Shown here: positions 47,460-59,200 of the stretch, in pieces
How positions within the stretch are numbered: the first letter of the stretch is position 1
Layout of the letters: the number at the start of each line of letters is the position of its first letter
Source of the DNA: Watersipora subatra
Lineage: Eukaryota > Bryozoa > Gymnolaemata > Cheilostomatida > Watersiporidae
Direction: 5' to 3'
DNA length: 64,000 bases
NCBI RefSeq assembly: GCF_963576615.1
Contig: NC_088708.1
Coordinates: forward strand, 3,348,001 to 3,412,000
Made by a program: the position numbers and the translations under genes
Notes under the pieces: model-generated
Databases searched by the model: none
What the model was told of the DNA's origin: nothing
Seen by the model: only the letters and a program-made list of their open reading frames with translations

Positions 47460-48990
47460 TTTTGATTCCTATATGATGATAAATTCAAACTTTCTCAACT
47501 AATTTTGGCCCATTTTGCCATTATTGGGACAATAACACCACTTTTGCTTCAAGCGTGCAATTTAAAAGTTTATGCTTGTTTAAGATATGATTGAAGTATG
47601 AGCTTAGAGATATTGGTACTGCTGGATTTATATCGTCTTTTCGTATGAGTTCTACCAGGTAAAACCATTTTTGCTTTCTAAGAAACATGTGTTTGCAATT
47701 TAATTTTCATTACAACTATTATAATTTGCCTTACCAAAATTATTTAATGTGTATGGTTAAATGATGCAGTTATAATCGATGTTGTTGTTCTAAGCTTTAA
47801 CAGCATAAAAAAAGCTTTTAGATAAGCTCGCACTAGTTATCCAAAGTAAAAAAGCAAAATTTCTTTTAGATAAAAAAGGCACACGCATTATACTGACAAT
47901 ATGAAAACAAGCTTTAACCAATGATTTGCAAAACGATAGTTTTATGTAATGCAAAATGGCTTGCGATGTGGTAATGCACTGCCCATGGCTAACCATTTGC
48001 GCTGAAGTATCCTGTATCAATAACCTCATCAAAATGTTTTATGATTGTTATAAGAATTTATGGATAGTAAAAATGGTGATAAAATATGGACTTTTGTAGC
48101 ATAAAAAAACTTCCTTAGTTTTGTTAACGAGTTCCCTAACACATCTATGATATACAATGGTTTTTAAAGGTTTTATAATTCTTTCGCTTCTGAAAATGAA
48201 TACATAAGATATAATGGAAAGGCTATTCACCAACAACACTCCGTGCTTGTTTTTTTGTTTATGTCCATTAGCAGCTGATGACAAAGTTTGTATTGTATTT
48301 CATATGCATGCTGATATTATTTTATACAGTATGCTAGAATTTACATTCAACCTAGGTAAAATACTGGTAGGCTTTTTTACCTGCTCTGTCTGCAGGTAAT
48401 ATAGACCATACCGAGTGCAGGATATTATTACCTAAAATCGGCTGTAAAATGCTTTCTGTCGCAGAGTTCTTCGCTTTGTTCTATCATTAGTTGTTTTTAG
48501 TTGTCATTTTAGTTAATAGTACTTGAAAATATATTGAAAAACGGTGTGCTGTTATCGACATGTATGCGTGTTTGCAATGTTATCTCTGGTAATTGTTTTC
48601 AAAAGTACATGTAAATTTGTTGATTTGCAATCCATGTTAATAATTGCTTTATTCTAGTTTGTAGCTAGCATCTCAAATAACAAATCATCTTGCCAGCTTT
48701 TCACACCTTTTTGCGCCAGTAGGTAGTGCAGTATTTGACAAAATAATAAGATTTGTTTAATGCTTGTATTTGCTCATATGATACCTAATGATCTGAATTG
48801 GCTTATCCAACAGTTACACCTAGTAGCACTGATTTCTTCTAGAACATCTTACCATGGCTTGAGGTAAAGAGATGTTCTTTTGAATGTAATACTATTGCTA
48901 TACACAATTTGCATTTCTAGGATTTATTTTACACACGCAGTTTAGTGCTCTAGTGTATCGCATTGCGTTTAATGTGTGTTTGAAACCTTT
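47460..48990. other. 1.5 kb upstream of the next gene, nothing recognised
   Basis: AT-rich. An AG acceptor candidate at about 49010 (ttcactttag) precedes the coding start at 49041, suggesting that a 5' UTR exon lies upstream, but it cannot be located. Confidence 0.35.
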
Positions 48991-49040
48991 CCTGTGTTCA
49001 CTTTAGCCAACTTTAAGCTAGAACCAATATCCCAAGCTTA

Positions 49041-52000
49041 ATGAGAATGGAAGATGATGATCATAATATCGGAGCATATGGCAATCAGGCAATGCTTTCT
49101 GATGAGGAGCCTGCTGTCTCTAATAATCGTGAAGATGTAGCGTGTCATGTTGGCGGCAAGGCGGCACCAGACACACGAGGTCAAATAAAGGGAAGGCCCG
49201 ACACTCCTGGAGACCGTGTAAACAGAGTTCAATCACTGCAGCGCTTCCCTGGCTTCAAATTTGGTGATGCTGAAGGGATCCGTGGCTTCTTGAACGAGGT
49301 TGGCATTTAATTTCTTCCTTGCTCAATGAATTGATGATGACTCCTGAACTAATGGTTAAAAGGCTCGTAATTATTTGGGTAGTTGGCTAATTGGGCATAT
49401 TTATTAGGAAGCCTTTGGCAGCTCTCATTCACATTCCTTTGTTCCCAAGCATCTTATATCTTCTTTTGGAGACGACTAGGTGCTCTCCCCATTATCTATC
49501 TGTATTGTGGAATTACTGAGCCTATTTGAGCTGGTAATCACAGCGTAATCTATTATCACTAATTCATTATCAGCTATAGTCAACCACAGCGCTGAGAATC
49601 TTTCACAACGCTGACTAGCTTGCTAGTAACAAGTGCCACATTTATTCACACTGCTTCATTGTCAACTGGATAGTTTGTTCTATCAAGCAGGGTAGCTTGA
49701 AGGCCCGTCGCAAAGTGGAGAAAATGAAACAGAGGAAAGCTGCCGGCTGGACAAAGTCAGATAACCTGGAGGGGTACAAGGAATTCGCTGAGGTTGGTGA
49801 TGTATTAGACTTTCTCGGAGAAGGAGAGGAGAGCGAAAATCCTCTATCCGCTCAACAACAAAAGAAAAAGATGAAGAAGAAGGTGAAACACAAATGTAGC
49901 TCTAAGTTAGAATCTAGAAATGGTAGATCATCTGCAACATCAAGCACGGCTAGTGATAGTGACCATGAAAATATCGCCAATCCTAGTAGTGGCATAAACA
50001 GATCTAGTGCAACCCAAACCCCTAGCATGAATGGCTGTTTATCCTCGGCCTCTCGGCCCTCTCTAGCCAAAGATGGTCTAAATAGTCTAACGCTCTCCAT
50101 AGATAGTTGCATCCAAAGTACTTCTTTGTCAGACATAGGTGCTATAGAAAATGGACTGAATTCTCAATCAGCTGAAGATGATGAATTTAAAGAGGTGCAG
50201 CGAAAGAAGAAGGGCGTTCATAAACAAATGGAAAAAGGAAAACCTTTAATGCCTGCCGCAGTATTTCGACAATCTAATAAAAATGACTGTCGTTCGCATT
50301 CCGCCGCTGCAGCCAATCAGACGAAAGCTTTTCCCTCCGTCGAGTCAGCGCCAAGCATGGATTCAAGCCTCAACTCCTTTCCAATGCTTTCGAGTGTGAG
50401 AGGCTCTGCTTATCTTGAACCAACACCTGGTGTACCTGTCGAGTCTGCTGCGGATGAGGATAGAGAGTCCATCGGGTCTCAATCAGCAAGCTGCAACAAG
50501 AAGACATGGGCAAAGATAGCCGCCAAACCAAGTTCCTTTAATAGTAATCTATCTTCTGTCACCAAGTCTCATGCGTTAAACACACCCTTATTAGAATCTG
50601 CTGCTGGTTCATCTTCTCAGCATAATAGAACCTCAAATGAACAACTTCCATGCTCCTCATGGAATGGTGGACCACCTGTGAAGACGCATTTACGTAATGG
50701 TTGTACAGAGATCGAATTCGGGACAGTTACAAGCAGTAACGATATTGGAGCCAATCGGCTTGTGCACGATATTCTTTCTCAAAGCCGTACTGAAGGACAA
50801 ACTCGGTTTCCCTTGCGTAGCCATAAAAACGTTCCAAACAACACAAAAATCACTTCGACTGATAATCGTAAGAAATTGCGACACCAAAAAAAACCTGTTG
50901 TGTTTTTAGATAGGCATCCAGGTCAACCACTTAGCAACAACAGCATAGTATTTTGTTTTGGCAACAATGACCATCTTGATCAAGAAAACCATATGTTATC
51001 ATTAAAGTCCCAAACCATCGAGCACTGCCTTCCCACAATTACTGCACAGGACACCGTCTCTGGCTGCACAGGCTATGCTAGTAGCCCTTCATGTAGCAAC
51101 ATCTCTGCACAGTCTGAATGTCTAGAGAATACTCTACTACCTCAAGCTGGAGATGTGCTTCCTCATATTCTCTCAGCCTCATTTGATGAAAGCTCTTATG
51201 ACAAACACCGCTTCAGGTCCAGTCATAATATAAATGGCAGTTTCAACCTTTCCGATGCCGTTTCAATGCTCAAAAAAGGTAAGTCATCGGAGAGATTGCT
51301 GTGTCATTCTTGAAGTGTTTTTTCGCAGTAATAAACCCTTATAGTTTACAGTTGCCATGCTGTATTCTACGTCAGCTGCTCATGTTTGCCATATGCCCCA
51401 TATGCCAGTGTTTAGCAAGCGGCATAAATGCTGGCTATATTCCGTGCCTCAGACTAGTTCTAATGCTCACTGAGGGAAATTAATTGTCACACTTTATGAA
51501 TCATGCACACTTTTGCTAGCAGTGTCACGCCACACAGTGTCACATTAGGTAGATGAATGATTGACATGGCACCTGTGTTAAACTGATAGGAGTTCCGTAT
51601 CTACTAGATGTATGATGCTTGTTGCGAGGCGCTAGCAGGCGCTAGCAGGCGCTAGCAGGCGCTAGCAGGCGCTAGCAGGCGCTAGCAGGCGCTAGCAGGC
51701 GCTAGCGGTTCATCGGACCAACGTAATCCTTGTTGTGTCAAACAGTTTCCCTGTATATTCGCCGATATAAAATGAATTGTGCTAAAGTGCTGAACCATCA
51801 ATAAATAATTTATAATAATTAATTTTCTCAAAAGTTTTGTAGTCTATCAAAACTCAACTGATTGTAGAAACACTGAAACGCATTTCATTCATCAACACGC
51901 ATATCTATGTCGCAAATGTACTTTGAAAAACTCCCCGATATGAAGTCTTTCTAGCTGGGTCCAATTAGCCTTCACTGTTTTATGCCTCATGAAGGCTAAT

Positions 52001-55000
52001 GACACATTTTGTTAGCCTACAGACTGCTTAGTTTAAAAACTAGATTAGGGAAACAAGCAATGCTGGACTAGCTTGTTATTTCTTTAAAACTTCGAGGGGG
52101 AGGATCATTCGCAACAGGTCTTTGACTGCATGATCTCCCCACATAAGCTTCCTGTCTGTTGAAAAAGTAAACAAGCAAGCTATTTTAGATCATTGTTTTC
52201 ATGTTAAACTAAATATACGGGTTATATATTCATCTGTCTACCCATTTGCCACACCAAACATCTATACAATGTAAATCTTCGTTGTAGTCGCGAAAAGTAT
52301 GGTTCATTTGAAAAATAAATGACTCGTGATAACCTTGACCTTCATGAACTTTGCACCGAACTCGTCATTTTAGTTGAAGATTAGATTAGTACTTGGACTA
52401 AGAAGTCTTGATGAAACTCCGCTTTCCTAGCATATGTACACAGGAAAATGTCGCACTTTAAATGACGTTTGAATGGTCTCCTGTGAATTATGATTTACCG
52501 AGAGCTGTTTCCTTTATAGAACCCAATTGAAGCTTCGTGTCTACGATATGCAACACATGATTTGACTCAAAAAATCTTGCATGTGATGTGGAAAGACTTT
52601 AATGTAATCTTGCTGATTCCGTATCTTTTTTTTCACGAGTATGCAATTCCTGCTAATGACTATTGCAAGCAACATTACATGGCACAGTTCACTCCGTGTT
52701 GTAACTTCCCACTGGACTTCAGTCCCCCATAGAACTGGTGCCTGTTCTGTCGTGCAAATTGGCATGTTTTTCTCCCTTCCATGACAGGATTTGACACCAC
52801 TAGGAGTTACATTGTATTTGCTAATTAAAAATGAATGTTGAACTTTCTAGATGTTTTAGCTCGTTAAAACGTGCTGTTAAAGGCTGAGTCTATATTAGCT
52901 CGCGTGTAATCATAACTTCTCAAATGTATCGACTGCAATGGAATTTGAACTGGGTTAAATTCACCAGATATAAGTCTGTGATCACTTGAGCAGATGATCT
53001 TGATATCATCTTATACTAATTGTTCAAGTATGGTCAATAATGTGGTGTTGAAATCTTTGCCCATTTCTATGTGTATATATATTTTCTACATATATACATA
53101 ATGAAAATAGCATGTTCAAACTGGTATATATGTGAAGCTAGACATGTTGTCATATTTAATATTTGCAAAATAAGCATTACTAATTGCCAAAATTAACCTA
53201 TGCTTGATTGCCAGTTGTAGCCATTATTTTTCTTGTGAATCTTTTGCATTTCAAGAGAATACGAAGGTGCATGCTGGTGGATTATCAATGGAAATGGATC
53301 ATTTATTTATCTGTAACAAACGGAAGTTAACTAACCTCCCATTCTCCATTTTACCTTTTTTCCTTATCCACACTCTTGCCAATTTTATCATAGCTCTTTG
53401 AGAGAAAATACTAATATATGGTGGTTTTCATTGTAGAATGGAATTGTGTGTTGGAGATGCGCAAGAGATGTGAGTACTTGCTATTCTACTCAGCTCCTGA
53501 AATTTCATTCTGCTGCACTGTACATCATTCTGTTGCACTGTACATCATTCCGCTGCACTGTACATCATTCTGTTGCACTGTACATCATTCCGCTGCACTG
53601 TATATCATTCTGCTATACTGCACATCATTACGCTGAGCTATACATCATTCTGCTGCACTATACATTATTCTGCTATTAGTACATCATTCTGTTGGAATGT
53701 ACATCATTGCGCTGCGCTGTACATCATTTTGGTTTACTATGCATCATTCTGTTGCGCCGTACATCATTCTGCTGAACTGTACATCATTCTGCTAAACTGT
53801 ATATCATTCTGCTAAACTGTACATCATTCTGCTAAACTGTACATCATTCTGCTGAACTGTACATCATTCTGCTAAACTGTACATCATTCTGCTAAACTGT
53901 ACATCATTCTGCTAAACTGTACATCATTCTGCTGAACTGTACATTATTCTACTGAACTGTGCATTATTCTGCTGAACTGTACATCATTCTGCTGAACTGT
54001 ACATCATTCTGCTGAACTGTACATCTTTCTGCCTCACTGTACATCATTTTGTTACATTGCATAACATTCTGCTGCATTCATTGTATAATATATATTCTCT
54101 ATTGCTCATCTGACAAGTATGTAAGTGTTGTATAATAAATATACTCTACTCTTCATCTGATGAGTATGCAAGTGTTATATAATAAATATACTCTCCTGTT
54201 CATCTGACGAGTATGCAAGTGTTATATAATAGATATACTCTACTGTTCATCTGACGAGTATGCAAGTGTTATATAATAGATATACTCTACTGTTCATCTG
54301 CCGAGTATGCAAGTGTTATATAATAAATATACTCTCCTGTTCATCTGACGAGTATGCAAGTGTTATATAATAGATATACTCTACTGTTCATCTGACGAGT
54401 ATGCAAGTGTTATATAATAAATATACTCTCCTGTTCATCTGACGAGTATGCAAGTGTTATATAATAGATATACTCTACTGTTCATCTGACGAGTATGCAA
54501 GTGTTATATAATAGATATACTCTACTGTTCATCTGCCGAGTATGCAAGTGTTATATAATAAATATACTCTCCTGTTCATCTGACGAGTATGCAAGTGTTA
54601 TATAATAGATATACTCTACTGTTCATCTGACGAGTATGCAAGTGTTATATAATAAATATACTCTCCTGTTCATCTGACGAGTATGCAAGTGTTATATAAT
54701 AGATATACTCTACTGTTCATCTGACGAGTATGCAAGTGTTATATAATAAATATAATCTACTGTTCATCTGAAGAGTATGTAAGTGTTATATAATAAATAT
54801 ACTCTACTGTTCATCTGAAGAGTATGTAAGTGTTATATAATAAATATACTCTACTGTTCATCTGAAGAGTATGTAAGTGTTATATAATAAATATACTCTC
54901 CTGTTCATCTGACGAGTATGCAAGTGTTATATAATAGATATACTCTACTGTTCATCTGACGAGTATGCAAGTGTTATATAATAAATATAATCTACTGTTC

Positions 55001-55380
55001 ATCTGAAGAGTATGTAAGTGTTATATAATAAATATACTCTACTGTTCATCTGAAGAGTATGTAAGTGTTATATAATAAATATACTCTACTGTTCATCTGA
55101 AGAGTATGTAAGTGTTATATAATAAATATACTCTCCTGTTCATCTGACGAGTATGCAAGTGGTATATAATAAATATAATCTACTGTTCATCTGACGAGTA
55201 AATAAGTGTTATATAATAAATATACTCTCCTGTTCATCTGACAAGTATGCAAGTGTTATACCTATAAGAAATATACTCCATTGTTCATCTGACGAGTATG
55301 TAAGTGTTATAAAAACTATACTCTCCTTTCTAGATGGTAATGGAGCTGTCAAATTCTCAGCAGAGTTGCTCTCTAACTAG
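49041..55380 (+). CDS. disordered Ser/Lys-rich protein of unknown family (four coding exons)
   Basis: Exons 49041-49298, 49691-51278, 53437-53469 and 55334-55380 join in phases 0, 1 and 1 and encode 641 aa. The ATG at 49041 is the first after an in-frame TAA 27 nt upstream. The N-terminal part has GFKFGDAEGIRGFLNE and, across the splice, KARRKVEKMKQRKAAGW and a segment ending DVLDFLGE. A Lys-rich tract (KKKMKKKVKHK) and DDEFKEVQRKKKG follow; both look like nuclear localisation signals. The large exon is otherwise Ser/Asn/Thr-rich, with KKTWAKIAAKP and VVFLDRHPGQ islands. The C-terminus WNCVLEMRKRYGNGAVKFS is built from the 33-nt exon 3 and the last exon. I do not recognise the family and assign no function. 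Exons 3 and 4 are supported by splice signals and phase only. Confidence 0.7.
51629..51706. repeat. 10-bp minisatellite, 8 copies
   Basis: The unit is gctagcaggc, the copies identical until the last, which is truncated to gctagcgg. It lies in intron 2 of the unknown gene at 49041-55380. Confidence 0.92.
51710..53436 (+). other. rest of intron 2 of the unknown gene
   Basis: AT-rich intronic sequence with no repeat array or recognisable element. An imperfect palindrome (tagccttcactg ... catgaaggcta) occurs near 51966-52000. Confidence 0.4.
53508..54080. repeat. 20-bp minisatellite, about 28 copies
   Basis: The unit is ctgctgaactgtacatcatt, with variants ctgctgcactg, ctgctaaactg and ccgctgcactg. 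Uniform ctaaactg and ctgaactg units dominate the centre and diverged units the edges. It begins about 40 bp after the donor of the 33-nt exon. All forward frames show repeated Cys/Thr/Ser/Ile/His peptides, which I treat as artefacts. Confidence 0.93.
54090..55320. repeat. 47-bp satellite, about 26 copies with 235-bp higher-order units
   Basis: The basic unit is tactctactgttcatctgac, then gagtatgcaagtgttatata and ataaata. Diagnostic variants (ctcctg/ctactg; gacgag/gccgag/gaagag; tgcaag/tgtaag; agata/aaata) recur in fixed order. From 54189 the pattern P-Q-R-P-S occurs twice in succession (2 x 235 bp); from 54659 P-S-T-T-T occurs twice. Edge units are diverged. The array fills the last intron of the gene and stops about 15 bp before its final exon. 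Confidence 0.93.
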
Positions 55381-56261
55381 AGTAAGATGATTATTAATAT
55401 CAAGACCTCAATGCAAGATTTCTCTCTATCCATGCAGATATCACCTGATTATACATGCAGATATCTCCTCTATTGATAATTAAGGACCTTAGCTAGAATT
55501 TGTTTACATCTTTTTGAATTCTTTTGTGACAGACAATGTCATGGTATGTTCGACTTTTTTTCGTTTCGTTAGGTATACACTATTTTTGTAGAGTCTGCTT
55601 TGTAAGACGTTAATATTTTTCTGTCAATTTTTGGTGGTTCCTCCATTTCACATTGACTTAGTTCATAGTTGCGTCAGCAGTTATGCAAACTTTTGATAGC
55701 CCCTACCTTGAATAATTGGTAAAGCAGTTTTGTACATGATAGAACTGAGATAGCATACCTCGCCCATCAAGTATCACAGGTGATAAATTGATGATTGGTA
55801 GCTTGGTTGGCAGGTCAATTGAAGCTAGTCAAATTGTGCAATTCATTATTTATGCTTCTATCCTAAAGCCTTTACAAAAATAATGTATTGCGTAACACTA
55901 TGTTTCCACGCTTGCATAGCCAAAAGTCAGCGACGGCTGCACTTCGCAAGTCTGAACAAGGCCTTGAGATAAGTGAATTGCTTTTGTACTAGATCATTCC
56001 ATTAAATACTTTTATTTAGCGGTACAAATTTGTAACAGTATTTAATGACAAGCATTGGTCCTATCCAGGCACTAGTCCAAAAGGGCACAATTAGGTGTGC
56101 AATATTTGTTTGAAATAAAAATAAAAACAAATCAATTAGTTGGTGTAAATGGCGTAAAAATCTATGAGCAAGTATGGAATGTTTTAAAAATACATAAATA
56201 AGAAGGAGCTGGTTACATGTGTAAACAATAATAAATACTAAAGATTATCTTGCATTGTTGA
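55381..56261. other. interval between two convergent genes
   Basis: About 0.9 kb separating the stop codons of the plus-strand unknown gene and the minus-strand protease. ATTAAA at 56002 and AATAAA near 56115 could serve the plus-strand gene. TTTATT at 56011-56016 gives AATAAA on the minus strand for the protease. A cactatgtttcc phrase near 55898 resembles the end of the Harbinger-like element at 41291, without a matching second end. Confidence 0.4.
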
Positions 56262-59200
56262 CTATGTCAAGTCTGAAATTCTAATTTCTTCAATCCAGTT
56301 CAAATAAAATATGACCTCTGTGAATACATTGGGCTTCTCTAGTGATAGACATTCATTTTCTCCAAAACTCACAATACCTCTGAGAAACCATGAGCCAGTT
56401 GAGACGTCTGCACACATTAGTGGTCCACCGCTATCTCCCTGAAAGTAGAGATTATTTTACTACGGCAATTAGTGTTTAAATTATATTCGCATTTGCTTGT
56501 CAAATCTTGCTACCATTTGTGCGTCAGATGAAATTGTTCATTATGCAGGACTCGACACGGATGTGATGCATGGAACCTATAATTGTTCATGCCTTCATTG
56601 TGAATGCTTACTGGATAAACCTTACAAATGATCCAATTGCTGTTAATCGGCATGAGTTTGACACTATTATATATGCTATCCTTTAACAGACAACTGGTAA
56701 CTAAAATCGGCCCAACTAAATTCACAAATCATGTTTAGGTTTTTACATGATCTCATGAAAAATTGTTAAAAATATAGACATTGAAATACTTGTAGGATAT
56801 TCTGACACCAAACTTTAAATAGTTTGACCTTGACCAGAACGTTTTTCAGTGAAAGATGAAGCTAGACAAAATTTTGAACCAGCAGAATAATGGAAAGGTG
56901 TTAATAGACCCTTTCGACACAGCCTTGGCATCTCCTCTTTTGATGAGCAAAATCATACAACTTTTGGTGCTGTTCCTCTTGCATGTCTTCATTGAGATCA
57001 AAGTGCAGAACCGCACTAACCGTTGAAACCAAGGTGCAACTACACACTCTAACAGTTGAGACCAAGATGCAACTACACACTATAACCGTTAATACCAAGG
57101 TGCAAAGACACACTTTAACCATTGGGATGAAACTATGCTCTAACCATAAAAACCAAAGTGCAAAGACACACTCTAACCGTTGAGACCAAGGTGCTAAGAC
57201 ACGATATAACTGTTGAGACCAAGGCGCAAAGACATGATATAACTGTTGAGACCAAGGTGTAAAGACATGATATAACTGTTGAGACCAAGGTGCTAAGACA
57301 CGATATAACTGTTGAGACCAAGGCGCAAAGACATGATATAACTGTTGAGACCAAGGTGTAAAGACATGATATAACCGTTGAGACCAAGGTGCAAAGACAT
57401 GATATAACTGTTGAGACCAAGGTGTAAAGACATGATATAACCGTTGAGACCAAGGTGCAAAGACATGATATAACTGTTGAGACCAAGGTGTAAAGACATG
57501 ATATAACTGTTGAGACCAAGGTGCAAAGACATGATATAACCGTTGAGATCAAGGTGCAAAGACATGATATAACTGTTGAGACCAAGGTGTAAAGACATGC
57601 TATAACCGTTGAGACCAAGGTGCAAAGACATGATATAACCGTTGAGACCCAGGTGCAAAGACATGATATAACTGTTGAGACCAAGGTGCAAAGACATGAT
57701 ATAACTGTTGAGACCAAGGTGCAAAGACATGATATAACTGTTGAGACCAAGGTGTAAAGACATGATATAACTGTTGAGACCAAGGTGCAAAGACATGATA
57801 TAACTGTTGAGACCAAGGTGTAAAGACATGATATAACCGTTGAGACCAAGGTGCAAAGACATGATATAACTGTTGAGACCAAGATGCAAAGACATGATGT
57901 AACTGTTGAGACCAAGGTGTAAAGGCATGCTATAACCGTTGAGACCAAGGTGTAAAGACATGATATAACTGTTGAGACCAAGGTGTAAAGACATGCTATA
58001 ACTGTTCAGACCAAGGTGCAAAACCATGCTCTAACTGCTGAGACCAATGCAAAGATACCCTCTAAAAATTGAGACCAAGAGGCACTCTTAACCTAAGAAT
58101 ATTGTAACTAATGCTGATAAAACTCACGAAGCATGTTGATGGCTGACCATCTCCTCCGGCGCAAAGCATTGTGCTTGGGTAAAATATGGAGAATCCCCCA
58201 GAATTCCACTCAGCGACACATCGACTATCCTTTAAAAGTTCCACACGAGTATCCCTCAGGCTCTTCACCGCTGTATCTATTGTACACATTAGATTAACAT
58301 AAGTACTCAGAGGCAGCGACGAAAGTAATGATCAAAATATAAATTATAAAGGTAACATTTTGACTTGGAGAGTGGTTTACTGCTGAATATTCACTTAACC
58401 TACATGTAACAGTCTCATGTGACAGTCTCATGTAGCAACCTCATGTAACAGTCTCATGTAGCAGTCTCATGTAGCAGCCTCATGTAGCAGCCTCATGTAG
58501 CAGTCACTTGTAACAGTCTCATGTAACTGTCATATGTAACAGTCTCATGTAACAGTCACATGTAACAGTCTCATGTAACAGTCTCTGTAAAGCCTGTAGC
58601 ATAAGCTCTCATGAGTTACAATGCAGCTATTTCCAAATTTTTACAGAGTTTGCGCGGTATTCTATACCTTTTCCATCTACTGAGCCCCAACCAGCTGTGT
58701 AGCATAATCCTTCTATATGCTCTTCTGAGAATAAACATACGCTTGGGTATTCTACATGAGCAGCCAACTTGATGAGAGCGAGGTCATTCTTCAGTGTTGG
58801 CACGTTCGAGAAGCCTGAGTGAATGATCACCTTGCTGATGTTTCGACGACTTGAGGAAGTGCGTAGGAGAGAAGTTAGTTCCACACTGACCATATGCGGA
58901 TTCTTGTCTCGTCTTTATGAAAATATGACGGGATAAGGTAAGACGATAAGGACCTTAACTGATATATTTTACATGTACACAATGTACATCAAAACATTAA
59001 ACAATGTACATATATATCATTCGAGGCCAACATCAATTGACCAACTAAAGGCTACTTATGATGACCTTAGTTAGTGTATGAGGCTATAAGAGAACCTAAC
59101 AAACATCTGTTTACAACTTGCTTTTTTTAACTCATAAAATTATTTAAAGTTTCCTATTGAAATCATGAAAAAATAGTACTAGAAATAAAATAACTAATGT

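Noticed and set aside
53418..53815. Cys/His/Ser-rich plus-strand peptides
   Set aside because: Three frames of the 20-bp array are open simultaneously; only the 33-nt exon at 53437-53469 has splice support.
57133..58027. Minus-strand 282-aa and 244-aa open frames
   Set aside because: Produced by the 33-bp minisatellite in the protease intron between the exons carrying CAGGDG and GDSGGP; two frames are open at once.
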